Translations under genes and position numbers: made by a program | Shown: positions 1 through 8,502 of the stretch, piece by piece | Layout: the number at the start of each line of letters is the position of its first letter | Position numbering within the stretch: the stretch's first letter is position 1 | Assembly (NCBI GenBank): GCA_023437745.1 | Contig: JAEZFI010000287.1 | Coordinates: 1 to 15,897, forward strand | Length of the DNA: 15,897 nt | Direction: 5' to 3' | From: Actinomycetes bacterium | GTDB lineage: Bacteria; Actinomycetota; Acidimicrobiia; Acidimicrobiales; Microtrichaceae | Notes under the pieces: model-generated | Database searches by the model: none | Seen by the model: the letters and a program-made list of their open reading frames with translations, nothing else | What the model was told of the DNA's origin: nothing

Positions 1-172
1 GCGCGGCGAAGCCGGGCGGCGCGGCGAAGCCGGGCGGCGCCCCGAACGTCGGCGATGCTGCCGGCGCGGGCGGCTCAGGAGCGGGCGCAGGAGCGCGCGC
101 CGGCTGCTGGTCCGGCGGATACCACCGGCCATCGCTCGCCAGCCACCAGCCCTCCCCCGGCGCTCCGTCCAC
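1..172 (-). CDS. Partial protein with WW-type N-terminal motif and PPGFAA repeats (5' end only)
   Basis: Reading the minus strand from GTG at 172 gives an open frame to the window edge (57 codons). It begins MDGAPGEGWWLASDGRWYPP, continues into an Ala/Pro-rich linker and ends in two copies of A-A-P-P-G-F. The GWW-x-A-S-DG-x-WYPP motif resembles the short N-terminal module (related to DUF2510) found on many actinobacterial, especially acidimicrobial, membrane or secreted proteins, followed there by Pro/Gly-rich linkers and then a membrane domain. The start is supported by a strong Shine-Dalgarno, GGGGAGG, five bases upstream (178-184); an in-frame stop lies further upstream. The gene is divergent from the FAD oxidoreductase operon. 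The functional domain lies outside the window, so no function can be named. The longer overlapping frame at 75-392 has no recognisable motif and is a shadow. Confidence 0.72.
   Translation of the reverse strand, partial: MDGAPGEGWWLASDGRWYPPDQQPARAPAPAPEPPAPAASPTFGAPPGFAAPPGFAA
3..38. repeat. Two perfect tandem copies of an 18-bp unit
   Basis: The unit gcggcgaagccgggcggc occurs at 3-20 and again at 21-38 without mismatch. On the minus strand it encodes the hexapeptide repeat AAPPGF of the partial left-edge protein. It may continue beyond the window. Identical nucleotide copies indicate recent duplication or slippage within a low-complexity linker. Confidence 0.8.
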
Positions 173-336
173 GGCGTCCTCCCCGGTCGTCCGGACCACC
201 ACCGTAGATCCGCACGACGCCACCTCGCCCGCTCGGGAACTCCAATCCGGGACCGGTCAACCGGTAGGGTCGTAGCCGGCCGAGTCCCCGCCGCACGGCC
301 GTTCCTGCCTCGGCGACCCCCTCCTCAGACGGAACG
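173..336. promoter_or_regulatory. Divergent intergenic region with candidate promoters and an ACCGGT pair
   Basis: This 164-bp gap separates the left-edge minus-strand gene from the oxidoreductase operon and must hold both promoters. On the minus strand TACGGT (206-201) fits the actinobacterial TANNNT -10 and would give a leader of about 20 nt that includes the GGGGAGG site. On the plus strand TAGGGT (266-271) is a possible -10 for the operon with a leader of about 60 nt. Just upstream of it lie two copies of the palindrome ACCGGT (252-257 and 260-265), 8 bp apart start to start. No convincing -35 boxes are visible. These assignments are motif-level only. Confidence 0.35.
178..184 (-). promoter_or_regulatory. 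Strong ribosome binding site for the left-edge gene
   Basis: GGGGAGG on the minus strand, followed by five bases (ACGCC) and GTG at 172-170. This decides the start of the left-edge gene among several in-frame GTG codons upstream (for example the pair within 197-203 and the one near 230). Confidence 0.65.
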
Positions 337-1845
<1,509 letters not shown>

Positions 1846-1847
1846 GC

Positions 1848-3368
1848 GTGGCGGAACCCGGCCGCCCCTCACGGCGGTTCCTCGGACTCCTGCTGCTGAT
1901 CGTCCTGGTCGGCCTGGGCATCCGAGTCGCCTACGTCTGGACGGTCACCCGGCACGACGAGGCCCTGGGCGACCAGTACTACTACTCGGCACTCGCCAAC
2001 ACGCTGGCCGAAGGGCGCGGCTTCGCCGAGCCCGACATCGAGGATCGTGCGGTTCCCAGCGCCGACCACCCGCCGCTGACCTCGATCGTCGCGGCACCGG
2101 CCTCGTGGATCGTGGGCACCGACGGCGATGCCGCCACTCGCCATCGGCGGCTCACCGCCCAGCGGCTCGTGATGGCCGGTGTCGGGGCGGCGACCGTGGC
2201 GGCCATCGGGTTCGCCGCACGCCGCTACGGAACCGATCCGCGAGCGGCCGAGCGGATCGGGCTGCTCGCGGCGTCGCTGGCCGCCGTCCACCCCGGACTC
2301 TGGATCAACGACGGGCTCATCATGAGCGAGAGCGTGGGCGCCCTCACGATCGCGCTCCTCACCTGGGCGGCGCTCGCGTGCCTCTCCCAACCGACGGCGT
2401 GGCGCATGGGTGCGCTCGGTATGGCGGCGGGTCTCGCCGGACTCGCCCGAGCGGAGGCGCTCCTGCTGGTCCCGCTCCTCGTCGTGCCCGTCGCCTTCAC
2501 CCGGCGGGGCGATCCGGACCGGCGGCCCCTCTACCCCCGCACCCGCTGGCTGAGCGCCGCGGCGGCCGGCACGCTCCTCGTGCTGGGCCCGTGGGTCGTC
2601 CCCAACCTCTTCCGCTTCAACCAACTGGTCACGATGTCGACGAACGACGGCCTCACGCTGCTCGGCACCAACTGCGACCGCGCCTACCAGGGCGAGAGCC
2701 GCGGGCTGTGGCTGCTGCAGTGCATCGACTCGGTGGACACCGACGGTGACGGCGTCGACGACTGGGCCGAGTACTCGGCCGGGACGCCGGCGCTCGGGGA
2801 GGACCAGGACGAGTCGGACCAGTCCGCTGCCTACCGGTCGGAGGCCATCGACTACGCGCGACACCACCTCCACGACCTCCCCGCCGTCGCCGCGCACCGC
2901 GTCGGGCGGGTGTGGGGTGTCGTCGACGTCCGGCAGCAGACCGACTTCTACAACGTGAACGAGGGCCGTCACCGCAACGTGAGCCGGGCGGCGGCGATCG
3001 CCTTCCCGATCCTCGCGATCACCGCCGTCGCCGGGATGTTCGTGCTCCGGCGGCGCCGCCTGCCCGTGTGGCCCGTGGGGGTCCACTTCGCCTCGACGAC
3101 CATCGTCGCAGCGCTCTTCTACGGCCTGATCCGCTTCCGGGTCGGGGCAGAGGTCGCCGTGGTCGTGGGCGCCGCCGTCGCACTCGACGCGCTCTGGGCG
3201 CGGGTCCGCGGCCGGAGCCCCGGCGCGGCCGACGCCGAGGATGACCAGCCCGCCTCCCCCGACGGCGGCAACGACACCGCAACGCCGAACGCCTCCGGGG
3301 ACGCTCCGGGCGGCGACGACGACGGGTCCGCGGGCGACCGCGTCGACGCTGGGACACTGGCGCCGTGA
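1848..3368 (+). CDS. GT-C membrane glycosyltransferase, family 39 / ArnT-like
   Basis: About 506 aa from GTG at 1848, two bases after the previous stop. A longer open frame upstream overlaps the oxidoreductase and is rejected because the membrane protein begins naturally here: basic residues (RPSRRF) and then TM1 (GLLLLIVLVGLGI). Loop 1 carries D42 in HDEALGDQYYY, the position of the catalytic acidic residue in GT-C enzymes, and is followed by the ADHPPL loop. Several further hydrophobic segments follow. The extracytoplasmic loop near residues 275-345 has the GTNCDRAYQG and DQSAAYRSEAIDYARHH stretches familiar in actinobacterial homologues. Inserted between them is D297-x-D299-x-D301-G-x-x-D305, a thrombospondin type 3-like calcium motif. 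The last 50 residues are acidic and disordered. It likely uses a polyprenyl-phosphate sugar donor outside the membrane. It overlaps the acyltransferase gene by 4 nt (GTGA). Confidence 0.82.
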   Translation: MAEPGRPSRRFLGLLLLIVLVGLGIRVAYVWTVTRHDEALGDQYYYSALANTLAEGRGFAEPDIEDRAVPSADHPPLTSIVAAPASWIVGTDGDAATRHRRLTAQRLVMAGVGAATVAAIGFAARRYGTDPRAAERIGLLAASLAAVHPGLWINDGLIMSESVGALTIALLTWAALACLSQPTAWRMGALGMAAGLAGLARAEALLLVPLLVVPVAFTRRGDPDRRPLYPRTRWLSAAAAGTLLVLGPWVVPNLFRFNQLVTMSTNDGLTLLGTNCDRAYQGESRGLWLLQCIDSVDTDGDGVDDWAEYSAGTPALGEDQDESDQSAAYRSEAIDYARHHLHDLPAVAAHRVGRVWGVVDVRQQTDFYNVNEGRHRNVSRAAAIAFPILAITAVAGMFVLRRRRLPVWPVGVHFASTTIVAALFYGLIRFRVGAEVAVVVGAAVALDALWARVRGRSPGAADAEDDQPASPDGGNDTATPNASGDAPGGDDDGSAGDRVDAGTLAP

Positions 3369-4594
3369 GCATCGCCAGCCACCGGGAGGGGCCGTTCCCG
3401 AACCTCGATGCCTACCGGGGCATCGGCAACCTCATGGTGATGACGACGCACGTCGCGTTCGCCGCCGGCATGCGCGGCAAGTCGGAGTTCCTGAACCGGT
3501 TCCTCGCCCGCCTCGACATCGCCATCCCGATCTTCTTCCTCGTGTCGGGGTTCCTGCTCTTCCGCCCCTACGCGAGCGCGCTCTACGGCGACCGCGGCTG
3601 GCCGTCGACCCGCGACTACTTCCGGAACCGAGCGCTCCGGATCCTGCCCGTGTACTGGCTGGCGATGATCACCGTGATGCTGTGGTTCGGCGTGCCGAGG
3701 ATCGCCGACGCGGGGCCCTTCAGCTCCCACCCGTTCGGCGGCATCGCGTACTACGGGCTGATGCTGCAGACCTTCACGGCGCAGCACTTCACGAACTTCG
3801 ACAAGTTCGACCAGTCGTGGAGCATCGGCACCGAGGTCACCTTCTACGCGATCCTGCCGTTCCTCGCGATGGGCTGGCGACGATGGGCCGCCGGCCGAGA
3901 CGCCGCCGGGGTGCGCCGGGTCCTCCTCACCGGCTGCGCGGTGCTCTGGGTGATCGCACAGCTGTGGCGGACGGGCATGGCGGGGCTGAACCCGTCGTGG
4001 GCGCCGTCGGCGGCGTTCTGGCTGCCGGCGCACCTCGACTTCTTCGCCGTGGGGATGGCGATGGCCACCTGGAACGCCGGGACGAAGGCGGGACTCCCGC
4101 TCCCCCGCTGGATCGACCGGTTGGCGGCTGCACCCGGGGCGGCGTGGGCGATCGCGCTCGCCCTGTGGCTGGTCGTCGTCGACGTGCTGGGCGTGATCTC
4201 GCTCTTCCAGATCCGATCGTCGCCGCTGGACTTCTCCGAGGAGTACGTCGCCAAGACGCTCATGTACGGGATCATCGGCTTCTTCGCGGTGCTCCCGGCC
4301 GTCTTCGGTCCGCAGCGCGAGGGCCTCATCCGCAGGTTCCTCGGCAGCACGCCCATGGTGGCCATCGGCCTCATCTCGCTCGGCTCGTACCTGTGGCACA
4401 AGGCGTGGCTGGCCCAGGGCGAGCTCTGGACCGGCGCCGCGCCGTTCCAGGGGTCGTTCATCCCCCTCTGGTTGATCACGGTCGCGGGCGGGTTGGGCTC
4501 CGGACTCCTCTGCTACTGGTTCGTGGAACGACCGCTCATGGCCCGCAAGGTCCGGCGGTCGACGCTGTCCCGACCCGACCCGGTCGCCGCATGA
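3365..4594 (+). CDS. Acyltransferase 3 family (OafA/YrhL-like) integral membrane O-acyltransferase
   Basis: 409 aa from GTG at 3365, inside a GTGA overlap with the GT39 gene. The N terminus reads NLDAYRGIGNLMVMTTHV, the family's R-G motif followed by H29, the likely catalytic histidine. Next come FFLVSGFLLFRPY and RNRALRILPVYWL, both diagnostic of acyltransferase 3 proteins. The family's roughly ten membrane helices can be followed to the final GSGLLCYWFVERPL. No SGNH hydrolase domain is attached, so this is the short form. These enzymes move acyl groups (acetyl, succinyl and others) from the cytoplasm onto extracytoplasmic sugars or lipids. In this operon the target is probably the glycan built by the neighbouring transferases; that is inference. 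The gene ends in an ATGA overlap with the GT2 gene. Confidence 0.9.
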   Translation: MSIASHREGPFPNLDAYRGIGNLMVMTTHVAFAAGMRGKSEFLNRFLARLDIAIPIFFLVSGFLLFRPYASALYGDRGWPSTRDYFRNRALRILPVYWLAMITVMLWFGVPRIADAGPFSSHPFGGIAYYGLMLQTFTAQHFTNFDKFDQSWSIGTEVTFYAILPFLAMGWRRWAAGRDAAGVRRVLLTGCAVLWVIAQLWRTGMAGLNPSWAPSAAFWLPAHLDFFAVGMAMATWNAGTKAGLPLPRWIDRLAAAPGAAWAIALALWLVVVDVLGVISLFQIRSSPLDFSEEYVAKTLMYGIIGFFAVLPAVFGPQREGLIRRFLGSTPMVAIGLISLGSYLWHKAWLAQGELWTGAAPFQGSFIPLWLITVAGGLGSGLLCYWFVERPLMARKVRRSTLSRPDPVAA

Positions 4595-5337
4595 CCCGCA
4601 CGCTCGTCATCATCCCTGCCTTCAACGAGGAGGAGGCGCTGCCGGGAGCGCTGGCCGCGCTGCGCACCGAGCGCCCCGACCTGGACGTGGTGGTCGTCGA
4701 CGACGGGTCGGACGACGCCACCGGCGTCGTGGCCCGAGCGGGGGGCGCCGCCGTCGTCACCCTGCCCTACAACCTGGGCATCGGTGGCGCGCTGCGCGCG
4801 GGGTTCCGCTACGCGGTCCGCCACGGCTACGAGCGGGCCGTGCAGTTCGACGGCGACGGACAGCACGAGCCCAGGTCGATCGCCCAGCTCGAAGCCGGTC
4901 TCGAACGGGGCGCCGACCTCGTCATCGGCAGCCGGTTCGCCGCCACCGACGAGTACACGGTGAGCCAGGCCCGGGGACTGGCCATGGGGCTGCTCCGCGG
5001 TCTGGTGCGAGTGCTCACCGGCGAGCGCTTCACGGACACGACGTCGGGCTTCCGGGGGTTCTCCTCCGAGATGCTCGAGTTCTTCGGGCTCCACTACCCC
5101 GTCGAGTACATGGAGTCGGTCGAGGCGCTGATCCTCGCCCACGGCGCAGGGTTCCAGGTGGTGGAGACCCCGGTCACCATGAGCGAGCGCGAGGCCGGCG
5201 TCGCGTCGAACCGAGGGCTCCGCCTGGCGTACCACTTCTGCCGCGTGCTGGTCGTCATGTCGGTGTCCAAGGGCGCCATGCGGCGTCCGGGCCTGCCGGG
5301 CGCGTCCAGCACGGAACCGACCGGGGGTGGGCGATGA
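4591..5337 (+). CDS. Glycosyltransferase family 2 (polyprenyl-phosphate glycosyltransferase type)
   Basis: 248 aa from ATG at 4591, overlapping the acyltransferase stop by 4 nt; a longer open frame upstream is only a shadow of the acyltransferase. It starts with the GT-A pattern VIIPAFNEEEALP. VVVVDDGSDD (D37, D38) binds nucleotide-sugar, NLGIGGALRAGF follows, and VQFDGDGQHEP contains the metal-binding D87-G-D89. Then come VIGSRF and a Thr-Ser-Gly-Phe-Arg segment. There are no clear membrane helices at the C terminus, so it resembles soluble DPM1-like enzymes rather than the GtrB/ArnC type with two TM segments. It probably makes a polyprenyl-phosphate hexose on the cytoplasmic face for the GT-C enzymes nearby. 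The DUF2304 gene immediately downstream (ATGA overlap) is a frequent partner of this type of GT2 and may supply membrane anchoring. Confidence 0.9.
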   Translation: MTRTLVIIPAFNEEEALPGALAALRTERPDLDVVVVDDGSDDATGVVARAGGAAVVTLPYNLGIGGALRAGFRYAVRHGYERAVQFDGDGQHEPRSIAQLEAGLERGADLVIGSRFAATDEYTVSQARGLAMGLLRGLVRVLTGERFTDTTSGFRGFSSEMLEFFGLHYPVEYMESVEALILAHGAGFQVVETPVTMSEREAGVASNRGLRLAYHFCRVLVVMSVSKGAMRRPGLPGASSTEPTGGGR

Positions 5338-5726
5338 GCAGCCGGGCCCACGTCCTCTGGGCGGTCCTCGCGGTCGTCCTCCTCTTCGCCATCGGCGTGA
5401 TCCTCACGCTGGTGCGCCGGCGGCGGCTCCGCGGCAAGTACGGGCTGCTGTGGCTGGCGGTCGGCGTGGCGCTCGTCCCGCTGGCCGTCCTCCCCGACGC
5501 CGTCGACCGGATCGCCGAGGAGGTCGGGGTCCACTACGGCCCGACGGTCATCATGCTGGCGGCCATCGGTCTGCTGCTGCTGCTCGCCATGCACTACTCG
5601 TGGGAGCTGTCACGGCTCGAGGAGCGCAGCCGGACGCTCGCCGAGGAGGTCGCCCTCCTGCGCGCCGAGCTCGACGAGCGGGTCCCGCCCGACCACGGCA
5701 CGTCACCGCCGGAGGCCACCGGTTGA
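5334..5726 (+). CDS. DUF2304 family small membrane protein
   Basis: 130 aa from ATG at 5334, in an ATGA overlap with the GT2 stop; a G-rich GGGGGTGGGCG stretch precedes it. Three hydrophobic segments are visible: near residues 7-25, then LLWLAVGVALVPLAVLP near 43-59, and VIMLAAIGLLLLLAMHY near 73-89. A charged, Leu/Glu-rich stretch follows (about 92-118), likely a short coiled coil, and then a disordered tail. A basic RRRRLRGKYGLLW loop sits between TM1 and TM2. Size, topology and the position straight after a GT2 all fit DUF2304. The biochemical role is unknown; a scaffold or anchor for the preceding transferase is the natural inference. Confidence 0.85.
   Translation: MSSRAHVLWAVLAVVLLFAIGVILTLVRRRRLRGKYGLLWLAVGVALVPLAVLPDAVDRIAEEVGVHYGPTVIMLAAIGLLLLLAMHYSWELSRLEERSRTLAEEVALLRAELDERVPPDHGTSPPEATG
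5711..5715 (+). promoter_or_regulatory. Ribosome binding site that selects a TTG start
   Basis: GGAGG followed by seven bases and then TTG at 5723, which lies in a TTGA overlap with the DUF2304 stop. This site, together with the signal peptide that begins exactly there, fixes the start of the lipoprotein gene. Confidence 0.65.
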
Positions 5727-6655
5727 GGTGCCGCCGGCGGCTGGGTGTGCTGGCGCTCGCTGTCGCCCTCACGGCGACCGGCTGCGGTGATCCGGCCGCG
5801 ACGGGCTCGGCCGACCGCGACGACACCGGCGGCGACGCGCCGACGGAGTACCCGCTGCCCTTCGGGCTCGCGCAGATCCCGGGAACCGAACCGATCGGAC
5901 GACCTGCGATCTATGACGATGTGCCGTACACGTACAACGGCGTACCCGTCACCGTCCGAACGTTGAAGGCCGCGTCTCGCGTCACCAGCAGCGATCCCCT
6001 CTCCACCTTTCGAGCGTGGGTGCGTCAACTCGAACCGCTCCACCTCGAGACGTTGCGAGTGTGGTCGGAGCCTCGAGAGACCGCGAGGTGGATCGAAGCG
6101 GTTGGCCACCCCGGCGGCGGAGGCTCCCCTCACGGTGACACCGCGAGCCTTCAGTTGTGGGCGACCGATGATGGCCCGATCCTCCTCGTCGAGATCACGC
6201 GCGAGACCGAGGACGGACCGGTGACCACGATCCAGGATGACGCCGGCAGCCCGGCGGCGCCCACGACGGTCATCGAATCGACAGGACGCCGGGAGGCCGG
6301 TGACCTCCTCTTCGAGGAGCAGGGCGACGAGATCCACCTGCCCGACGGCGCCGTCGCGCTGATGCCGACGATCCCGGTTCCGGCCGGCACCGGCGGGTCG
6401 TGGTCCGTGTTCTCGGCACCGGACGGCCGAAAGGCCGTCGAGGCGATGATGGACGAGGCATCGGCGATGAACCCGGACGAGTCCGAGTCGGGCAACCGCG
6501 GCGCGACGCCGACGGCCGAGGCCACACTCGACGGCATCGAGATCCACACCGCGTCGTTCGTGATCTGTTGCGGCGGTTGGGGGTTCCGGGCGGTGTCGGT
6601 CCGGGGGCCCGGCGACGCGACCGCGACGGTCTACGTGTCGTCCTTCGCCGACTGA
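5723..6655 (+). CDS. Putative secreted lipoprotein, function unknown
   Basis: About 310 aa from TTG at 5723. The same frame is open back to 5327, but that part is the shadow of DUF2304. The new start gives a textbook type II signal peptide: R-rich n-region (MRCRRRL), hydrophobic core GVLALAVALT, and lipobox A-T-G-C with the lipidated Cys at 21. A Gly/Asp/Ser-rich linker follows and then a mature domain of mixed beta and loop character that I do not recognise. A CC pair occurs near the C terminus (VICCGGWGF). Codon use in the first half of the mature domain is less extreme than in its neighbours: 5881-5940 is about 58% GC by hand count, which may mean relaxed constraint or transfer. As last gene of the glycan operon it may bind, anchor or sense the glycan; this is inference. 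It converges with the deacetylase gene 32 nt away. Confidence 0.75.
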   Translation: MRCRRRLGVLALAVALTATGCGDPAATGSADRDDTGGDAPTEYPLPFGLAQIPGTEPIGRPAIYDDVPYTYNGVPVTVRTLKAASRVTSSDPLSTFRAWVRQLEPLHLETLRVWSEPRETARWIEAVGHPGGGGSPHGDTASLQLWATDDGPILLVEITRETEDGPVTTIQDDAGSPAAPTTVIESTGRREAGDLLFEEQGDEIHLPDGAVALMPTIPVPAGTGGSWSVFSAPDGRKAVEAMMDEASAMNPDESESGNRGATPTAEATLDGIEIHTASFVICCGGWGFRAVSVRGPGDATATVYVSSFAD

Positions 6656-6687
6656 GCCACTGAGGCGAGCGCTCCGCCGCTACGGCG

Positions 6688-7518
6688 CTACGGCGTGAAG
6701 ACGGGGGCGCCGGCGACCTCGGCCACCCGCTCGGCGAGCGGGGCGCCGGGCTCCTGGAGCAACGCCGCCACCCTCGCTCGCACCCTCCGGCGGTTGACCC
6801 ACTGGAGCGGGCTGAAGAGCGGGTTCGCGTCACGGATCACGTAGAACTTCTCGCCTGGGTCGAAGTCGTAGGGGTGGAGGTAGAGCCACGGGTGCTCCCC
6901 CACGCCGCCGCCCCGCAGCAGGCGCGTCGTCACGGCGAGCGGCAGCAGCCGGAAGTACACGCCGCCGAGCGGCACCCGGAACCGCCCGGCCCCGAGCAGC
7001 GCAGCGGGGAACTCGACGAGGCCGCTCGGCCACCGGAACGCGCCGGTCGGGGCGCCGGGGAACCCGAACAACGGGTTGGCGTTCGGCAGGACGCTGGAGG
7101 AGTAGGTGCAGCCCGCCTCGGCCAGCACGTCGGCGACCCACGCGGCGTCGCGAACCAGTGAGAACTGCGGAGCCCGGAACCCGACGACCGGCTGCCCGGC
7201 CGCCTGCTCGAGCACCTCACGGCCCCGCCGCACGTCGGCGGCCAGCTCGTCCGGGGAGAGCGAGCCCACCGGCACGTGCCGGTGACCGTGCAGCGCGACC
7301 TCGTGGCCGGCCGCTGCGATGTCGGCCACCAGATCCGGGTGGCGCTCGCCCTCCTGACCCACGACGAAGAAGGTGCCGCGGATGCCCCGCTCACCCAGCC
7401 ACCCCACCACGTCCCGTGTGACACCGGGGAACCGGAGCTCGGCCTCGGGTCCGGGCCGGTGGTCCTCCACGTCGATCGTGAAGGTGATCGGCGCGACGCC
7501 GCCCGCTCTGGCCGCCAT
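6688..7518 (-). CDS. Polysaccharide deacetylase, PEP-CTERM/XrtA-type (DUF3473-like C terminus)
   Basis: 276 aa from ATG at 7518. The frame is open further upstream to 8355, but that part is antisense or shadow of the GNAT gene. NodB-homology motifs are present in order: motif 1 TFTIDVEDH (D16, D19), motif 2 HGHRH (H77 and H81, metal ligands), motif 3 VGFRAPQF (R115, P117) and a late LYLHPYDF (H215). The form DVED in place of TFDD, together with the C-terminal tail after the HPYDFDP segment, matches the deacetylases found in exosortase-linked exopolysaccharide loci. No signal peptide is evident, which is also usual for that subgroup. It should remove N-acetyl groups from a hexosamine-containing glycan or lipid-linked intermediate. 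Its ATG shares one base with the GNAT stop (TGATG), so the two are one transcript. Confidence 0.88.
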   Translation of the reverse strand: MAARAGGVAPITFTIDVEDHRPGPEAELRFPGVTRDVVGWLGERGIRGTFFVVGQEGERHPDLVADIAAAGHEVALHGHRHVPVGSLSPDELAADVRRGREVLEQAAGQPVVGFRAPQFSLVRDAAWVADVLAEAGCTYSSSVLPNANPLFGFPGAPTGAFRWPSGLVEFPAALLGAGRFRVPLGGVYFRLLPLAVTTRLLRGGGVGEHPWLYLHPYDFDPGEKFYVIRDANPLFSPLQWVNRRRVRARVAALLQEPGAPLAERVAEVAGAPVFTP

Positions 7519-8468
7519 CAGTAGGCGTCCATGTCGAGGAACTCGAAGGTCTCGAGCCGGAACCCCTGCTTGGGTGCCCTGTCGGTGAGGCTCCGGTAGA
7601 TGAGGTTGAGCGGGGACGGCTGGAGCCGTCGTGGCGGCGCCATGCCCCGCAGCTGCACCCGGGCGTTGAAGCCGGCGTACACCGCCATCGGCGCTCCGTG
7701 GTACCGGCAGATCGCCCCGGCCAGGCGTTGCGCCCGGAGCGGCGACGACACGGGTTGCCGGGGCATCAGCTTCACGATGACCGCGGCCGGGATGGGGCCG
7801 AAGTGCGAGCCGACGCTGATGCCCACCAGGTCGTTCGTGACGTGCACGTGGAACGGTGCCGTGTTGGGCGACGACAGCCGCCACTGCAGGTACTCGGGGG
7901 ACGAGATGTTGCGCCAGCCCCACTCGACCGGATGGTCGAGGTCGGCGAACGCTGCCTCCGCTGCAGGGCTTCCGAGCCACTCCGGCGTGACCTCCGCCGA
8001 GTCGGCATCCTCGGCGACGCCCACCGGCACGACCCGCACCGGGAGCGGGCCGAGCAGCCGGAAGTCGAGCTTCTTCACGACGGGAGGCGTCGAGTTCTCG
8101 TTGGAGACGCCGATCACGCCCTGCGCCCCGTACTCGGCGAGATCCCGAGCGAGGAGCTCCTCGGCGATGGACCAGAAGTGCCCCTTGCGCTGGCCCACGG
8201 CTCGTGTCACTGCGTTGAGCGAGAACATCATGCGCGTGGGCCCGTCGGGGGTCCGGTAGAGCTGGGGGATGTGGGCGTAGTGGGCGTCGAGCCGCTCGCC
8301 CTCCCGCCGGAAGCCGTAGATGGCGGGGCCGTACGGGTTCTGGTGGTACAGCCACTGGAGGTGCCGCTCGTCCGCCCAGCGCCGGTCCGGGAGCTCGATG
8401 TTGAGGAGGTCCGTCGCCTCGACCAGCGTGGCCTCGCCGTCCGTGCGCGGTGGGCTGTCCGTCGTCAT
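7518..8468 (-). CDS. GNAT-like N-acyltransferase associated with polysaccharide genes
   Basis: About 316 aa if started at ATG 8468. Near the N terminus it has the H-x-x-WLY-x-x-NPYGP segment and then YAHIPQLYR and MFSLNAVTRAVGQRKGHFWSIAEELL, the pattern of a GNAT subfamily often seen in exopolysaccharide clusters (a W-x-x-x-NP-x-G start, then an acetyl-CoA loop of R-G-Q/K-G type). ENSTPPVVKKLDFRLLG continues the fold, and a second GNAT-like half follows with HVTNDLVGIS. The start is uncertain: ATG 8468 lies 7 nt after a TAGCGT -10-like box and would be leaderless; GTG 8477 has GAGGG ahead of it; ATG 8489 is also in frame. The start at 8579 would run through the inverted repeat and is unlikely. 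The acceptor substrate is unknown, presumably an amino sugar or lipid-linked precursor, perhaps one exposed by the adjacent deacetylase. Confidence 0.78.
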   Translation of the reverse strand: MTTDSPPRTDGEATLVEATDLLNIELPDRRWADERHLQWLYHQNPYGPAIYGFRREGERLDAHYAHIPQLYRTPDGPTRMMFSLNAVTRAVGQRKGHFWSIAEELLARDLAEYGAQGVIGVSNENSTPPVVKKLDFRLLGPLPVRVVPVGVAEDADSAEVTPEWLGSPAAEAAFADLDHPVEWGWRNISSPEYLQWRLSSPNTAPFHVHVTNDLVGISVGSHFGPIPAAVIVKLMPRQPVSSPLRAQRLAGAICRYHGAPMAVYAGFNARVQLRGMAPPRRLQPSPLNLIYRSLTDRAPKQGFRLETFEFLDMDAY

Positions 8469-8475
8469 CTCCGTC

Positions 8476-8481
8476 ACGCTA
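8476..8481 (-). promoter_or_regulatory. Candidate -10 element (TAGCGT) of the GNAT-deacetylase operon
   Basis: TAGCGT on the minus strand, seven bases before ATG at 8468. This is the spacing of leaderless actinobacterial mRNAs, whose -10 is TANNNT. There is no recognisable -35; the perfect inverted repeat at 8503-8530 begins about 21 bp upstream. Confidence 0.45.
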
Positions 8482-8502
8482 ACCCTCATGCCGTTCTCGG
8501 CC

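Noticed and set aside
3241..4590. Upstream extension of the GT2 frame to 3241
   Set aside because: It overlaps the acyltransferase gene out of frame and is Arg/Pro/His-rich. The GT-A fold starts immediately after ATG 4591.
6675..6687. CGCCG-CTA-CGGCG hairpin between the convergent lipoprotein and deacetylase genes
   Set aside because: Only five base pairs, with no T run, in very GC-rich DNA; too weak to call a terminator although the position would suit one.
7519..8355. N-terminal extension of the deacetylase frame up to 8355
   Set aside because: The extension overlaps the well-supported GNAT gene, is Arg/Pro-rich and has no deacetylase homology. The real protein begins at the coupled ATG 7518.
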